In this document: positions 14,901-21,006 of the stretch, in pieces
How the letters are laid out: each line of letters opens with the position of its first letter
How positions within the stretch are numbered: position 1 is the first letter of the stretch
Assembly (NCBI GenBank): GCA_022567305.1
Contig: JADFHF010000039.1
Coordinates: forward strand, 1 to 33,294
Origin: Bacteroidota bacterium
GTDB lineage: Bacteria > Bacteroidota > Rhodothermia > Rhodothermales > UBA10348
DNA length: 33,294 nucleotides
Direction: 5' to 3'
Notes under the pieces: generated by a model
Seen by the model: only the letters and a program-made list of their open reading frames with translations
Databases searched by the model: none
Told to the model about the DNA's origin: nothing
Position numbers and translations under genes: made by a program

Positions 14901-15713
14901 TCTGTACAATGGGACGACGGAGCCAATCACGGGCAGTGGAGTCAGGTGTGTTTGTGCCGAAAATCTTCCACCGTACTGCCCATTTGAGTGCAGGGGATGA
15001 TGGCCGATCACGAGCAGATCTTTCTTCCGGTTCTTCAAGATTGCATCTTTCAGCTCACGCAAAAAATCGCCCGCTTCATACACGTTGTATTCCCCTGTGT
15101 CTCCGAACGACTTCTCCCCTTGCGTCATCCACCACTGAGTGTCGATGGCCAATAACGTAATCTCTTTCGTCAATTTCACTTTGACCGGACCTGGAAAACC
15201 ATTGTCCGGCAGAAAAACGTTCCCACGGTCGAGGTACGTCTCGACGAACTCTTCCTGATTGTGAAGACGACCAAGGCCACCAGATCGGCCGTTGTCCCAA
15301 TCCAGATTTCCCGGTACAAAAAAGACGTTTCCCCGGAAATTCTTTACCGCCTCCAATTGCGGGATCAAGAGTGCTTCGGCCTTTGCTCTATTTACTGACG
15401 CCGAATCGGGAAAACCAAAATTACCGACCTGATTACCCAAAAATAGAACGGTGCTTTGTTCACCGGCCACGTCAAGTTGAGCTTTGAGTAACGCCAGGAC
15501 GGAAGCGCCTTCCCGAGTTGCCCCACCCGTATTTCCAATCAAAAAGATTCGATAGACGACGTCGGAACCCGGAGGGGGCAACGCACCTCTTGCGCCTCGC
15601 CAATCGTCACGTGCCTCGTCGTCGACAGACATTTTTGTCGATGAGCACGAAGCGAGTAATAACGTACAGCCCAATACATAGGACAGCCGGTAGAAGAATC
15701 TCATGGAATCCAT
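11985..15713 (-). CDS. Lipoprotein with degenerate metallophosphoesterase domain fused to an outer-membrane barrel
   Basis: 1242 residues; a second Met at residue 4 (15704) is an equally good start. The signal ends in lipobox L-A-S-C (Cys23). Residues 52-345 align with a Bacteroidota calcineurin-like phosphoesterase type, but the metal-ligand motifs are altered: GDxG is GNTG (60-63), FLGDN is FLGNQ (91-95), PGNHDW is PGNLDW (134-139), and SGHEH is SSHDR (306-310). Only GHHPLHSNG (237-245) is intact. A long middle region follows (to about 880, with GLGGQDRFIVNG and VRIVGGTGEDSF repeats). The C-terminal 330 residues form a BamA/surface-antigen-like barrel ending in alternating hydrophobics (TFAFSKNDNTFTIAFGFLF). 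The protein should be an outer-membrane protein with a periplasmic or surface domain that has probably lost hydrolase activity. Confidence 0.88.
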   Translation of the reverse strand: MDSMRFFYRLSYVLGCTLLLASCSSTKMSVDDEARDDWRGARGALPPPGSDVVYRIFLIGNTGGATREGASVLALLKAQLDVAGEQSTVLFLGNQVGNFGFPDSASVNRAKAEALLIPQLEAVKNFRGNVFFVPGNLDWDNGRSGGLGRLHNQEEFVETYLDRGNVFLPDNGFPGPVKVKLTKEITLLAIDTQWWMTQGEKSFGDTGEYNVYEAGDFLRELKDAILKNRKKDLLVIGHHPLHSNGQYGGRFSAQTHLTPLPVIGSVVPLYRRFIGTRQDMAHVKYKELREEMGLIFKDEEDLIYASSHDRSLQYFETGTFRGYQHHLVSGAGSGADFVASENGAAFTASESGFMKLLYYRNHSIWMEAWAPRDEEGNGRLLFRDQLKESVPEIVDPNVLAVEESYPDYQDSTMVQAANPRYAKAGFLKRAIFGGHNRDLWGIPVSYPLLDLTREGNGLTPTKFGGSGQSVTVRLEGTNGKDYVLRSIDKVAGKMWSHELRETFVHSILQDQMSMFHPYGAFIVPPLADAIGVYHTNPKYVMVPDDPRMGIYRDRLAGRLMLFEERPDGDMSDVASMGFSEDIVSYRTLYKELDKDNDNRVDSRMYARARLLDMLISDWDRHKDQWRWAAFENDDGGTSYRPVPRDRDLAFNRFSGLFGVVGKLMFQPNYQDFRKHYGYLRGLNRNSFAQDRPFTSGLTESDWIMIADSIRIQLTDDVIELAVRQLPPEVFDLHGEKTMEVLKIRRDKLPDVARRHYQILASVVDVVGSDKHERFEVTRLDGDRTEVVVYKTKKEGDIRRELYRRTFHGKETRELRLYGLGGQDRFIVNGSVDKGILVRIVGGTGEDSFTDSSRVKGHRKMTRIYDSNANNYWQTGPETKVYRSDETKINAYKRNSFSYNLTRPTLFFGRNKDDGVFIGGGVKITSHGFRKNPHASTHEIMANMATKTQAFNFRYIGHYSEVLGEWGVRLTGEVLTPNTIHNFYGLGNETTSEEGDAKFYQAQFSNLNIGVALEDNIQGANLSVGSRFNYTNVEEDGDRFVGQPQAGVSPSSFDPQWFGSLEINVSFSTVDSGVNPKQGIRLQLDTSANIGLHNASQTFYTLAPSMTLYLSPSLSPQWTVAIRAGGAHNIGEFPFYSASTLGGAQNLRGFRSTRFAGRTSFYTNTEVRGKLFHIARYLGFGDIGVLGFVDQGRVWTDGETSDKWHNGYGGGVWFEAFEAMVLTSTFAFSKNDNTFTIAFGFLF

Positions 15714-15787
15714 AGACTAACGTCATATAGAAATACATTTCGGGCAACCTGACTTCCGAATGTCAATCTCCGATATTCATTCCGTGC

Positions 15788-15819
15788 TTTTAGTGCGTTT
15801 TATACCAACTCCTCTCCCG
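15788..15819 (+). repeat. Fourth copy of the TTTAGTGC-TTTTATAC motif
   Basis: TTTTAGTGCGTTTTATACC (15788-15806) is followed by AACTCCTCTCCCG. This matches 20 of 26 bases with the copy at 10774-10799, including the CCTCTCCC extension. It lies between the phosphoesterase gene and a second truncated recombinase. Confidence 0.55.
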
Positions 15820-15858
15820 TTTGTCTCCGTTATCATCATGTCCTTTCGATAGACAAAA

Positions 15859-16164
15859 TTATGCGATAGTTCGTTCGAGTGCTGAGATTAATTCCTCATC
15901 GAATCTCCTAGCTCGCATCCTCTGGATGTAGACCTCGGTCGTGGAGCGATCGCCATGCTTGAGAACATCCTGAATTGCTCCGAGGTCGAAGCCGAATCGG
16001 TCGAGCTGATGCGATAGCGCGTGTCGCGCAACATGGTATCGTTCCTTTCCGCCTCTTTCTTCGTATTGCCCATTGAACTCAGTCTCAGCTACGGTTAAAT
16101 TATAGACAAGATTCTGAGGGCAGATGAACTGGGCGTATACGGAATTGCAATCTGTGCGTATCAA
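15859..16164 (-). pseudogene. Second tyrosine recombinase, C-terminal remnant
   Basis: The last 65 codons read ERYHVARHALSHQLDRFGFD, then LGAIQDVLKHGDRSTTEVYI, then QRMRARRFDEELISALERTI A. This is the C-terminal part of a XerC/D- or phage-type integrase, with HxxR (HVAR), the second His (LKHGD) and the Tyr nucleophile (EVYIQ) in place. The first catalytic Arg, the Lys and the whole N-terminal domain are missing. The preceding 36 residues to 16164 do not resemble an integrase and are probably chance. It is not a copy of the recombinase at 10807. It lies 88 bases from the left tRNA-derived repeat, as expected for the integrase end of an island, but it points away from the repeat. Confidence 0.75.
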
Positions 16165-16230
16165 CTGCGTATCACGAACTTTCGCCAGTCCCGTGACTGA
16201 TTGAGAGACAGGATACTAACAACACCTGTG

Positions 16231-16278
16231 TTGTGACTCTGGATCAGGAGGTTCCAGGTTCGACTCCTGGTAGGGCAA
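16231..16278 (+). repeat. 3' part of a tRNA gene, probably tRNA-Gln(CUG); left direct repeat
   Basis: The segment contains an anticodon loop CTCTGGA (16237-16243, anticodon CTG at 16239-16241) and the 3' half of its stem, TCAGG. A 5-base variable loop follows, then a perfect T-arm (CCAGG TTCGACT CCTGG, 16254-16270) and the 3' acceptor strand TAGGGCA plus A73 (16278). The D-arm and 5' acceptor strand are absent, so it is not a functional tRNA. Bases 16252-16278 recur exactly at 20919-20945 in the same orientation. Gln is assigned from the anticodon position and is not fully certain. Confidence 0.75.
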
Positions 16279-16282
16279 CCTG

Positions 16283-16611
16283 ATGACGTTGCTTGTCTGG
16301 TTGGTAATGGTTTGGACAAATGCAGCGTTCGGCGAGGAGATGTCCTGTCGAGGTGATTCGATGCTGCGGCTTGCCGAAGTGGTCGGTGAAGGGCACTGGG
16401 CCTGGAGAATGCCACTGGCCCTGAGCACCATCTTGTTCGGATTCGGGCATCTCCATCAAGGCGTCGCGGGTGTCATGGGCGGCGTGATCGTCGGGTTGCT
16501 CCTTGGGATCCTGTACTTGGTCAGTGGGCGCACCTTTGGCTACCCATTCTCGCACACGGTACGTGGGATATCATCGGATTGGTGTTTCTGTACTTGGCGC
16601 GACTCCGGTGA
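16283..16611 (+). pseudogene. CPBP-family intramembrane metalloprotease, truncated and frameshifted
   Basis: The frame begins at or just after the tRNA repeat and reads WTNAAFGEEMSCRGDSMLRL, then FGFGHLHQGVAGVMGGVIVG and LLLGILYLVSGR. These are the EExxxR and FxxxH motifs and the helix that follows in CPBP (Abi/Rce1-like) proteases. After SGR the match continues in another frame: LWLPILAHGTWDIIGLVFLY, then LARLR and a stop at 16609-16611. One base is missing near 16533. The first 100 or more residues of the family are absent, cut at the repeat. Active-site residues are present, but the gene cannot make a complete protein. Confidence 0.8.
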
Positions 16612-16752
16612 ACGACTCGAGACTCTTGCGGCCCGACTACATACAGCCTTTCGAATTGTTTGGAGACCTGATGGCAGCCATACGGGACTTCGGTGCCACG
16701 CTTTCGCCGGAGAATCTGTTTGATTGCTTCACCCGATCGTTGACTGGTCGGA
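16612..16752. other. Short gap with no assignable gene
   Basis: A plus-strand frame through this stretch reads VNDSRLLRPDYIQPFELFGD, LMAAIRDFGATLSPENLFDC and [13 protein letters not shown]. It has protein-like composition but no start of its own and no recognisable family. It may be the 3' end of a lost gene. No T-rich terminator for the rib operon is visible here. Confidence 0.3.
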
Positions 16753-17226
16753 CTATCCCGCCTCGATAGCCGAAATCAGATTGACCATCTCAATGGCCGT
16801 TACGGCCGCCTCGAATCCTTTATTTCCCCCTTTGCTGCCGGATCTCTCGATGGCCTGCTCAATTGTATCACATGTGAGGACGCCGAAAGAGACGGGAATA
16901 CCGCTTTGAAGCCCCACTTGAGCGATGCCCTTTGACGCTTCGCCTGCGATGTAGTCAAAATGAGGGGTTGCCCCGCGGATGACCACACCTAGACAAATCA
17001 CGGCCTGGTAACGCCCGCTCTCAACCATCTTTTTTGCGCCTAACGGTATCTCAAATCCACCAGGCACGTAAGCGATATCGATGTGATCGTCATCCACTCC
17101 ATGTCGAACGAGCGCGTCTACGGCTCCTTCCACCAGTTTTCCGACCATGAAATCATTCCACCGGGATGCGACAATCCCGATCTTCAGTGCGTTTCCGTTT
17201 AACACGCCCGAAAAAACCTGACTCAT
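16753..17226 (-). CDS. ribH: 6,7-dimethyl-8-ribityllumazine synthase
   Basis: 157 residues, full length. It condenses 5-amino-6-ribitylaminouracil with 3,4-dihydroxy-2-butanone 4-phosphate to give the lumazine, the last precursor of riboflavin. Diagnostic segments are [15 protein letters not shown] (21-35, the Trp that stacks on the pyrimidine), [14 protein letters not shown] (54-67), [17 protein letters not shown] (80-96, with catalytic His89) and [19 protein letters not shown] (129-147). The enzyme forms pentamers or 60-mers in the cytosol. It is the last gene of the rib operon, 34 bases after ribBA. The next gene downstream is a broken protease on the other strand. Confidence 0.97.
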   Translation of the reverse strand: MSQVFSGVLNGNALKIGIVASRWNDFMVGKLVEGAVDALVRHGVDDDHIDIAYVPGGFEIPLGAKKMVESGRYQAVICLGVVIRGATPHFDYIAGEASKGIAQVGLQSGIPVSFGVLTCDTIEQAIERSGSKGGNKGFEAAVTAIEMVNLISAIEAG

Positions 17227-17260
17227 AGAATACTCCGTATAGTTTGTGGTAGGGACGAGA

Positions 17261-18472
17261 TCAGAGATCTTCGACGAATAAGTGATCCAATTTTGTTGCT
17301 TTGGTTTTCAAATAGCGCATGTTCTCGGGACTCGATTCTATTCGGAGTGGTACGCGTTCGACCACCCGTACTTGATTTGCCTCCAGATCAGACACCTTGT
17401 CTGGATTGTTCGTCATTAAGCGAACGCTTGAGATTTCCTGATCCCGGAGAATCGCTGCCGCGACCGCATAACTACGTTCATCCGGTGAAAAGCCCAAACA
17501 CACATTCGCATCGACGGTGTCCAACCCTTTGTCCTGCAGCGCATACGCTCTAATTTTGTTGATGAGACCAATCCCGCGTCCTTCCTGACGCAAATAAACC
17601 AGATATCCTTCGCCTTCATCCACGATCCTTGCAAGCGCGCTGTGCAGTTGCTCTCCACAGTCGCAGCGAATCGACCCCAACACGTCGCCAGTCAGGCACT
17701 CCGAATGCAATCGAACTAATGGGGAATCCGTTTGCCGACGGCCATGACTGAGGAACAGGTGTTCATTGTTGTCTCGGTCTCGATACGCGGTGACGGTGAA
17801 GTGGCCGAAGCGAGTGGGCAAGGCCGCCGAGTCAACACGCGTGACGGCTTCTTTTGCGGTATGATGAAGACGGTACTGCACAATATCTTCGATCGATATC
17901 ATTCGAAGATTATGGACGCGGGCAAACTCACTTAGCCTCGGCCGTCGGGCCATCGTACCATCGTCGTCCAGTATCTCGCAAACAACCGCAGCCGGAGCCA
18001 GGTCAGAAAGCATCATTAGATCAATTCCGGCCTCCGTATGACCTCTTCTTGCCAGCACCCCCTGTGGATGGGCGCGCAACGGGAATACGTGCCCCGGCAT
18101 CACGATATCATCAGACGTACTGGTTGTGTCGACGAGCGTTTTGATGGTTCGCGATCGATCATGGGCGGATATGCCCGTCGTCACTCCTGTTTTCGCTTCC
18201 ACTGATACCGTGAAGGGGCTTCCATATCGCGTTCCGTTCTCCTTTCCCGAAACCATCATCGGAATCCCCAGACGGTCCAACACCTTTCCGGTCATGGCGA
18301 TGCAAATGAGTCCGCGCGCTTGGCGAGCCATGAAGTTGATGATCTCCGGCTCGGCAAACTGGGCTGGGACGAGCAGATCGCCTTCGTTCTCTCTATCATG
18401 ATCATCCACAACGATTACGGGCTTAGCTGCCTGTAAATCGCTAATGATTTCGTCTATCGTATTGAATTTCAT
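17261..18472 (-). CDS. ribBA: Bifunctional 3,4-DHBP synthase / GTP cyclohydrolase II
   Basis: 403 residues. The N-terminal half (1-203) is RibB, which turns ribulose 5-phosphate into DHBP and formate. [11 protein letters not shown] (23-33) and [20 protein letters not shown] (127-146), with the catalytic acidic residues and His, are intact. The C-terminal half (205-400) is RibA, which opens GTP to the pyrimidine. Zinc ligands are Cys259, Cys270 and Cys272 in [18 protein letters not shown], and [15 protein letters not shown] (296-310) holds the catalytic Arg. Both active sites look functional, unlike some lineages where one half has decayed. It supplies both branches of the pathway. It lies 8 bases after the ribE stop and 34 bases before ribH. 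Confidence 0.97.
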   Translation of the reverse strand: MKFNTIDEIISDLQAAKPVIVVDDHDRENEGDLLVPAQFAEPEIINFMARQARGLICIAMTGKVLDRLGIPMMVSGKENGTRYGSPFTVSVEAKTGVTTGISAHDRSRTIKTLVDTTSTSDDIVMPGHVFPLRAHPQGVLARRGHTEAGIDLMMLSDLAPAAVVCEILDDDGTMARRPRLSEFARVHNLRMISIEDIVQYRLHHTAKEAVTRVDSAALPTRFGHFTVTAYRDRDNNEHLFLSHGRRQTDSPLVRLHSECLTGDVLGSIRCDCGEQLHSALARIVDEGEGYLVYLRQEGRGIGLINKIRAYALQDKGLDTVDANVCLGFSPDERSYAVAAAILRDQEISSVRLMTNNPDKVSDLEANQVRVVERVPLRIESSPENMRYLKTKATKLDHLFVEDL

Positions 18473-18480
18473 GGTTAATT

Positions 18481-19125
18481 TTAGTTGTACCCGTGTTCGG
18501 ACAGAAATTTCTGGCTGATGACACCGTCAGTGTCGAAACGGCGGGAGATCATCTTTTCGACATACTTCGCTAGTATGTCGACTTCGACATTCACACGATA
18601 TCCGATGCGCCGACCGCCGAGCATCGCGTGCTTTTGCGTATAGTCAATCAGCATGATTGAGAAGCCGTTCTCGAAGACGTCTACGACCGTCAGGCTAATG
18701 CCGTCGAGTGCGATGAATCCTTTGGGCACGATCCACCGCAACAGCGCCTGGTCAACGTGGACCGTAACCCAGAGTGAATCCTGTTCCGGGCGAAGCGCCA
18801 CGAGCACGCCCGTTGCGTCGATGTGTCCTTGAACAAAATGTCCTCCCATCCGGCTCGTAGGCGTTAGCGATCGTTCCAGGTTCACACCGTCTCCCACTTC
18901 CGCGCTACCAAGATTCGTACGCGAGAGCGTTTCGGGCGCAACGCAGACAGAAAACGCGTCGGAAGTTAGCTCGGTGACGGTCAGGCAAGTGCCGTTAACG
19001 GCAATGCTGTCTCCGAGTCTGCATCCATCGACAACCGACGGGGCTCGGAACGTCATCTGGTATCCGGCGTCTGTTTTCTGGATGCGCTTCGTCGTGCCTA
19101 TCGCTTCAACAATTCCCGTGAACAT
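18481..19125 (-). CDS. ribE: Riboflavin synthase, alpha chain
   Basis: 214 residues from ATG at 19125. This start is chosen because the family invariably begins MFTGIVE; a longer frame to 19143 adds six non-family residues. The protein has two related barrels. The first has CRLGDSIAVNGTCLTV (35-50), the second has PKGFIALDGISLTVVDV (134-150), and GGHFVQGHIDATG (94-106) lies at the junction. It dismutates two molecules of 6,7-dimethyl-8-ribityllumazine to riboflavin plus the aminopyrimidine. In the second barrel, where many members have 'IPHT..HTTLG', this one reads IDYTQKHAMLG. The start lies inside the 3' end of ribD (20-base overlap), so the two are translationally coupled. Confidence 0.95.
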   Translation of the reverse strand: MFTGIVEAIGTTKRIQKTDAGYQMTFRAPSVVDGCRLGDSIAVNGTCLTVTELTSDAFSVCVAPETLSRTNLGSAEVGDGVNLERSLTPTSRMGGHFVQGHIDATGVLVALRPEQDSLWVTVHVDQALLRWIVPKGFIALDGISLTVVDVFENGFSIMLIDYTQKHAMLGGRRIGYRVNVEVDILAKYVEKMISRRFDTDGVISQKFLSEHGYN

Positions 19126-20248
19126 TCTCGTTCTCCGTTCCATTTGATTGCATGATGTAACCTCTAATCAGAACGTCTTCCCCGAATTTTTCCAGACTTG
19201 TTTTAACCAGACGCGTGGCCTCAGCAGGCCGCGGAACGCCGTTGCCGTGAACAGGAGTGAGTGCCGCAGAGCCACCTATAATGATCGGAGCGACGAATGC
19301 CCATAACTCCTGTACATGTCCTTCGTCGAAAAAACTGCCAAGTGCCTCCGCCCCGCCTTCGACCAGAAGGCTCCTGGTACAGCGATCACTGAGCTCATCG
19401 AGGAGAGCCGATAGTTCAACTTTACCGGTAGCGGTCGCAGGAAAAGTCCATACTTCGACACCCCGTTCTTCGAGCGTGCGCCTGTGCTCGTCGGACATGG
19501 CATCGGTCGTGGCCACAACCGAACCGCCGGACATCTCAGAATCAAACAGAGCGGATTCAATCGGCACGCGGCCCTGACTATCCAGCACGATTCGTCTCGG
19601 TTGAGAACCTTCGTATGCCGTTATTCGCACGGTCAGGTGCGGATTGTCCGAAATGGCCGTGCCGGCCCCTACGAGGACCGCATCAACGACACGCCGAAGA
19701 TTGTGAACTTCAGCGCGGGAGGCAGCTCCCGTTATCCACTGGCTCTCGCCGGTATGCGTGGCGATTTTCCCGTCCAGGCTCATCGCGAACTTGGCTACCA
19801 CGTAGGGCCGTCCGGTCCGAACCGCATGGAAGTAAAAGCGGTTCAGGTGCCGTGCTTCTTCCCCGCACAGACCCTCGTGAACGACGAGTCCGGCATTCTC
19901 CAAATACTCATGTCCACCCCCGGACACTGACCGATTAGGATCCCGCACTGCGTAATTCACTTGAGCGACACCGGCTTTTACAATCGCCTCCGTACAGGGC
20001 GGCGTCCTGCCCGTATGGTTACAGGGCTCGAGTGTCACATACAGGGTCGCATTCAAAGCGAGATCCCCGGCTTCGCGAAGGGCTTCGACTTCAGCGTGGG
20101 GAGCGCCGGCCCGGGTGTGATACCCCTCACCTACGACTCTGCCGTCTCGAACGATGACGGCACCGACAGCCGGGTTGGGACTCGTCTGCCCTTCCGCCAG
20201 CCGCGCAAGCGCCAGCGCTCGTCTCATATGTCGTTCCTGCATGGACAT
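19106..20248 (-). CDS. ribD: Bifunctional deaminase/reductase of riboflavin synthesis
   Basis: 380 residues from ATG at 20248, preceded by GGAG at a 9-base spacing. A frame to 20323 would add 25 residues not found in the family. The N-terminal deaminase (1-145) has the zinc site HAEVEAL (His51, catalytic Glu53) and PCNHTGRTPPC (Cys76, Cys85). The C-terminal reductase (147-375) has VVAKFAMSLDGKIAT, WITG and the LLVEGGAEALGSFF motif that binds NADPH and the ribityl substrate. It converts the RibA product to 5-amino-6-ribitylaminouracil phosphate in two steps. It is the first gene of the operon, downstream of an FMN riboswitch and terminator. Confidence 0.96.
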   Translation of the reverse strand: MSMQERHMRRALALARLAEGQTSPNPAVGAVIVRDGRVVGEGYHTRAGAPHAEVEALREAGDLALNATLYVTLEPCNHTGRTPPCTEAIVKAGVAQVNYAVRDPNRSVSGGGHEYLENAGLVVHEGLCGEEARHLNRFYFHAVRTGRPYVVAKFAMSLDGKIATHTGESQWITGAASRAEVHNLRRVVDAVLVGAGTAISDNPHLTVRITAYEGSQPRRIVLDSQGRVPIESALFDSEMSGGSVVATTDAMSDEHRRTLEERGVEVWTFPATATGKVELSALLDELSDRCTRSLLVEGGAEALGSFFDEGHVQELWAFVAPIIIGGSAALTPVHGNGVPRPAEATRLVKTSLEKFGEDVLIRGYIMQSNGTENENVHGNC

Positions 20249-20404
20249 AAAAAAACGCTCCAAAGAGACCTTCGGAACGTGAGAACGTGGCGGGATGAAC
20301 CGGATGCGCGGCTGCCAATGCACCGAGCATCCTGATAAGACGCGCCTGACGCCGGTCCCTCGAACTGAACCTTCAAATTCGAAAGTAGCGTCAGATGTTG
20401 ATTA

Positions 20405-20447
20405 GAAAAAGTGGCGGATACATTCTGTCCGAAGCCACCTTTTCGTT
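20405..20447 (-). terminator. Intrinsic terminator, riboswitch expression platform
   Basis: Read on the minus strand, GGTGGCTTCGGA pairs with TCCGCCAC across an ACAGAATGTA loop and is followed at once by TTTTTCT. It lies 8 bases downstream of the riboswitch aptamer and about 160 bases before ribD. This is the classic position for FMN-dependent transcription termination. Confidence 0.75.
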
Positions 20448-20454
20448 CGTCTTA

Positions 20455-20642
20455 ATCTTCTCCCATCCGGACTCTACCGTCGGCTTCGGCTTCTCACCGA
20501 ATCCACCTCATACCCTTATCGCGAAGCGTTCGCATTCATAGAGCTTGAGGGTCACGGGCTCAACTTACCGTCAATGCAAGTTTTACCGTCGGTCTGGAAT
20601 TGGCTGACCTCGTCGATGTCAACCTCACCATGCCCCGAAGAT
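20455..20642 (-). ncRNA. FMN riboswitch (RFN element)
   Basis: The minus strand contains all landmark pieces of the RFN element in order. They are ATCTTCGGGGCA at the 5' end (20642), then AATTCC and GACCGACGGTA, then GAGCCCGTGACC, then GGATTCGGTGAGA, then AAGCCGACGGTAGAGTCCGG and ATGGGAGAAGAT at the 3' end (20455). The outer ATCTTC/GAAGAT stem closes it. When FMN binds, the downstream terminator is expected to form and shut off ribD-E-BA-H. One oddity is a 7-bp stem (GGTTGAC with GTCAGCC) inserted in the second helix region, which makes it longer than the shortest members. Confidence 0.95.
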
Positions 20643-20918
20643 CAATACGTGTGTATGGTTGCGTGGCTCTTGATTCGTACACAGCCGAATAAGAGCCTCG
20701 CTACATCTCCTCCTGTAAATTTCGTGGTTAATACCGATTGAAATGTACGGGTTCCCCGGGAACCGGTTTTCAAGATGCCGTGAATAGGTTTTTATTCTTC
20801 AGGGTCGAGTAAAGGATTCATTTCACCTGGAGTCGGCGCTGGCCACGAACCGCCGCCGCAGATGACCCGTATGATATCTGGAAGGCCTCTTACTCACCCA
20901 GGGTCCCTGAGATGGCCA
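20643..20918. other. Gene-free leader region between riboswitch and right tRNA repeat
   Basis: No gene is visible. The rib promoter should lie here on the minus strand, close to the aptamer, but I see no convincing consensus. A perfect palindrome GGTTCCCCGGGAACC (20750-20764, 7-bp arms) sits in the middle, and it could be an operator or a weak terminator facing plus (TTTT follows after GG). Confidence 0.4.
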
Positions 20919-20945
20919 TTCCAGGTTCGACTCCTGGTAGGGCAA
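20919..20945 (+). repeat. tRNA 3' end fragment; right direct repeat
   Basis: 27 bases identical to 16252-16278: TT, the whole T-arm (CCAGG TTCGACT CCTGG), the 3' acceptor strand TAGGGCA and A73. Upstream sequence is not tRNA. With the left copy it brackets 4.6 kb containing the riboflavin operon and its riboswitch. Identity ends exactly at the tRNA discriminator base, as in integrase attachment sites. Confidence 0.8.
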
Positions 20946-21006
20946 TTAACCTGGCTTAGCGACCCCGTGCGGTTGGAGATCCTGGCGGGGAGAGGAGGAA
21001 AGCGGC

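Noticed and set aside
16231-16278. Functional tRNA gene
   Set aside because: No D-arm or 5' acceptor strand TGCCCTA is found upstream at the required distance; only the 3' portion is present.
16244-16555. Minus-strand frames over the tRNA fragment (ending in ALPGVEPGTS-like peptides)
   Set aside because: Such peptides are typical translations of the reverse strand of tRNA 3' ends, and the rest is antisense to the CPBP pseudogene.
16753-20248. Decay of one half of RibBA or RibD
   Set aside because: All zinc ligands and catalytic motifs of both halves of each enzyme can be read, so the pathway genes appear functional.
19484-20335. Plus-strand frames of 107-148 codons opposite ribD
   Set aside because: Shadow frames of a confidently identified gene; no domain content.
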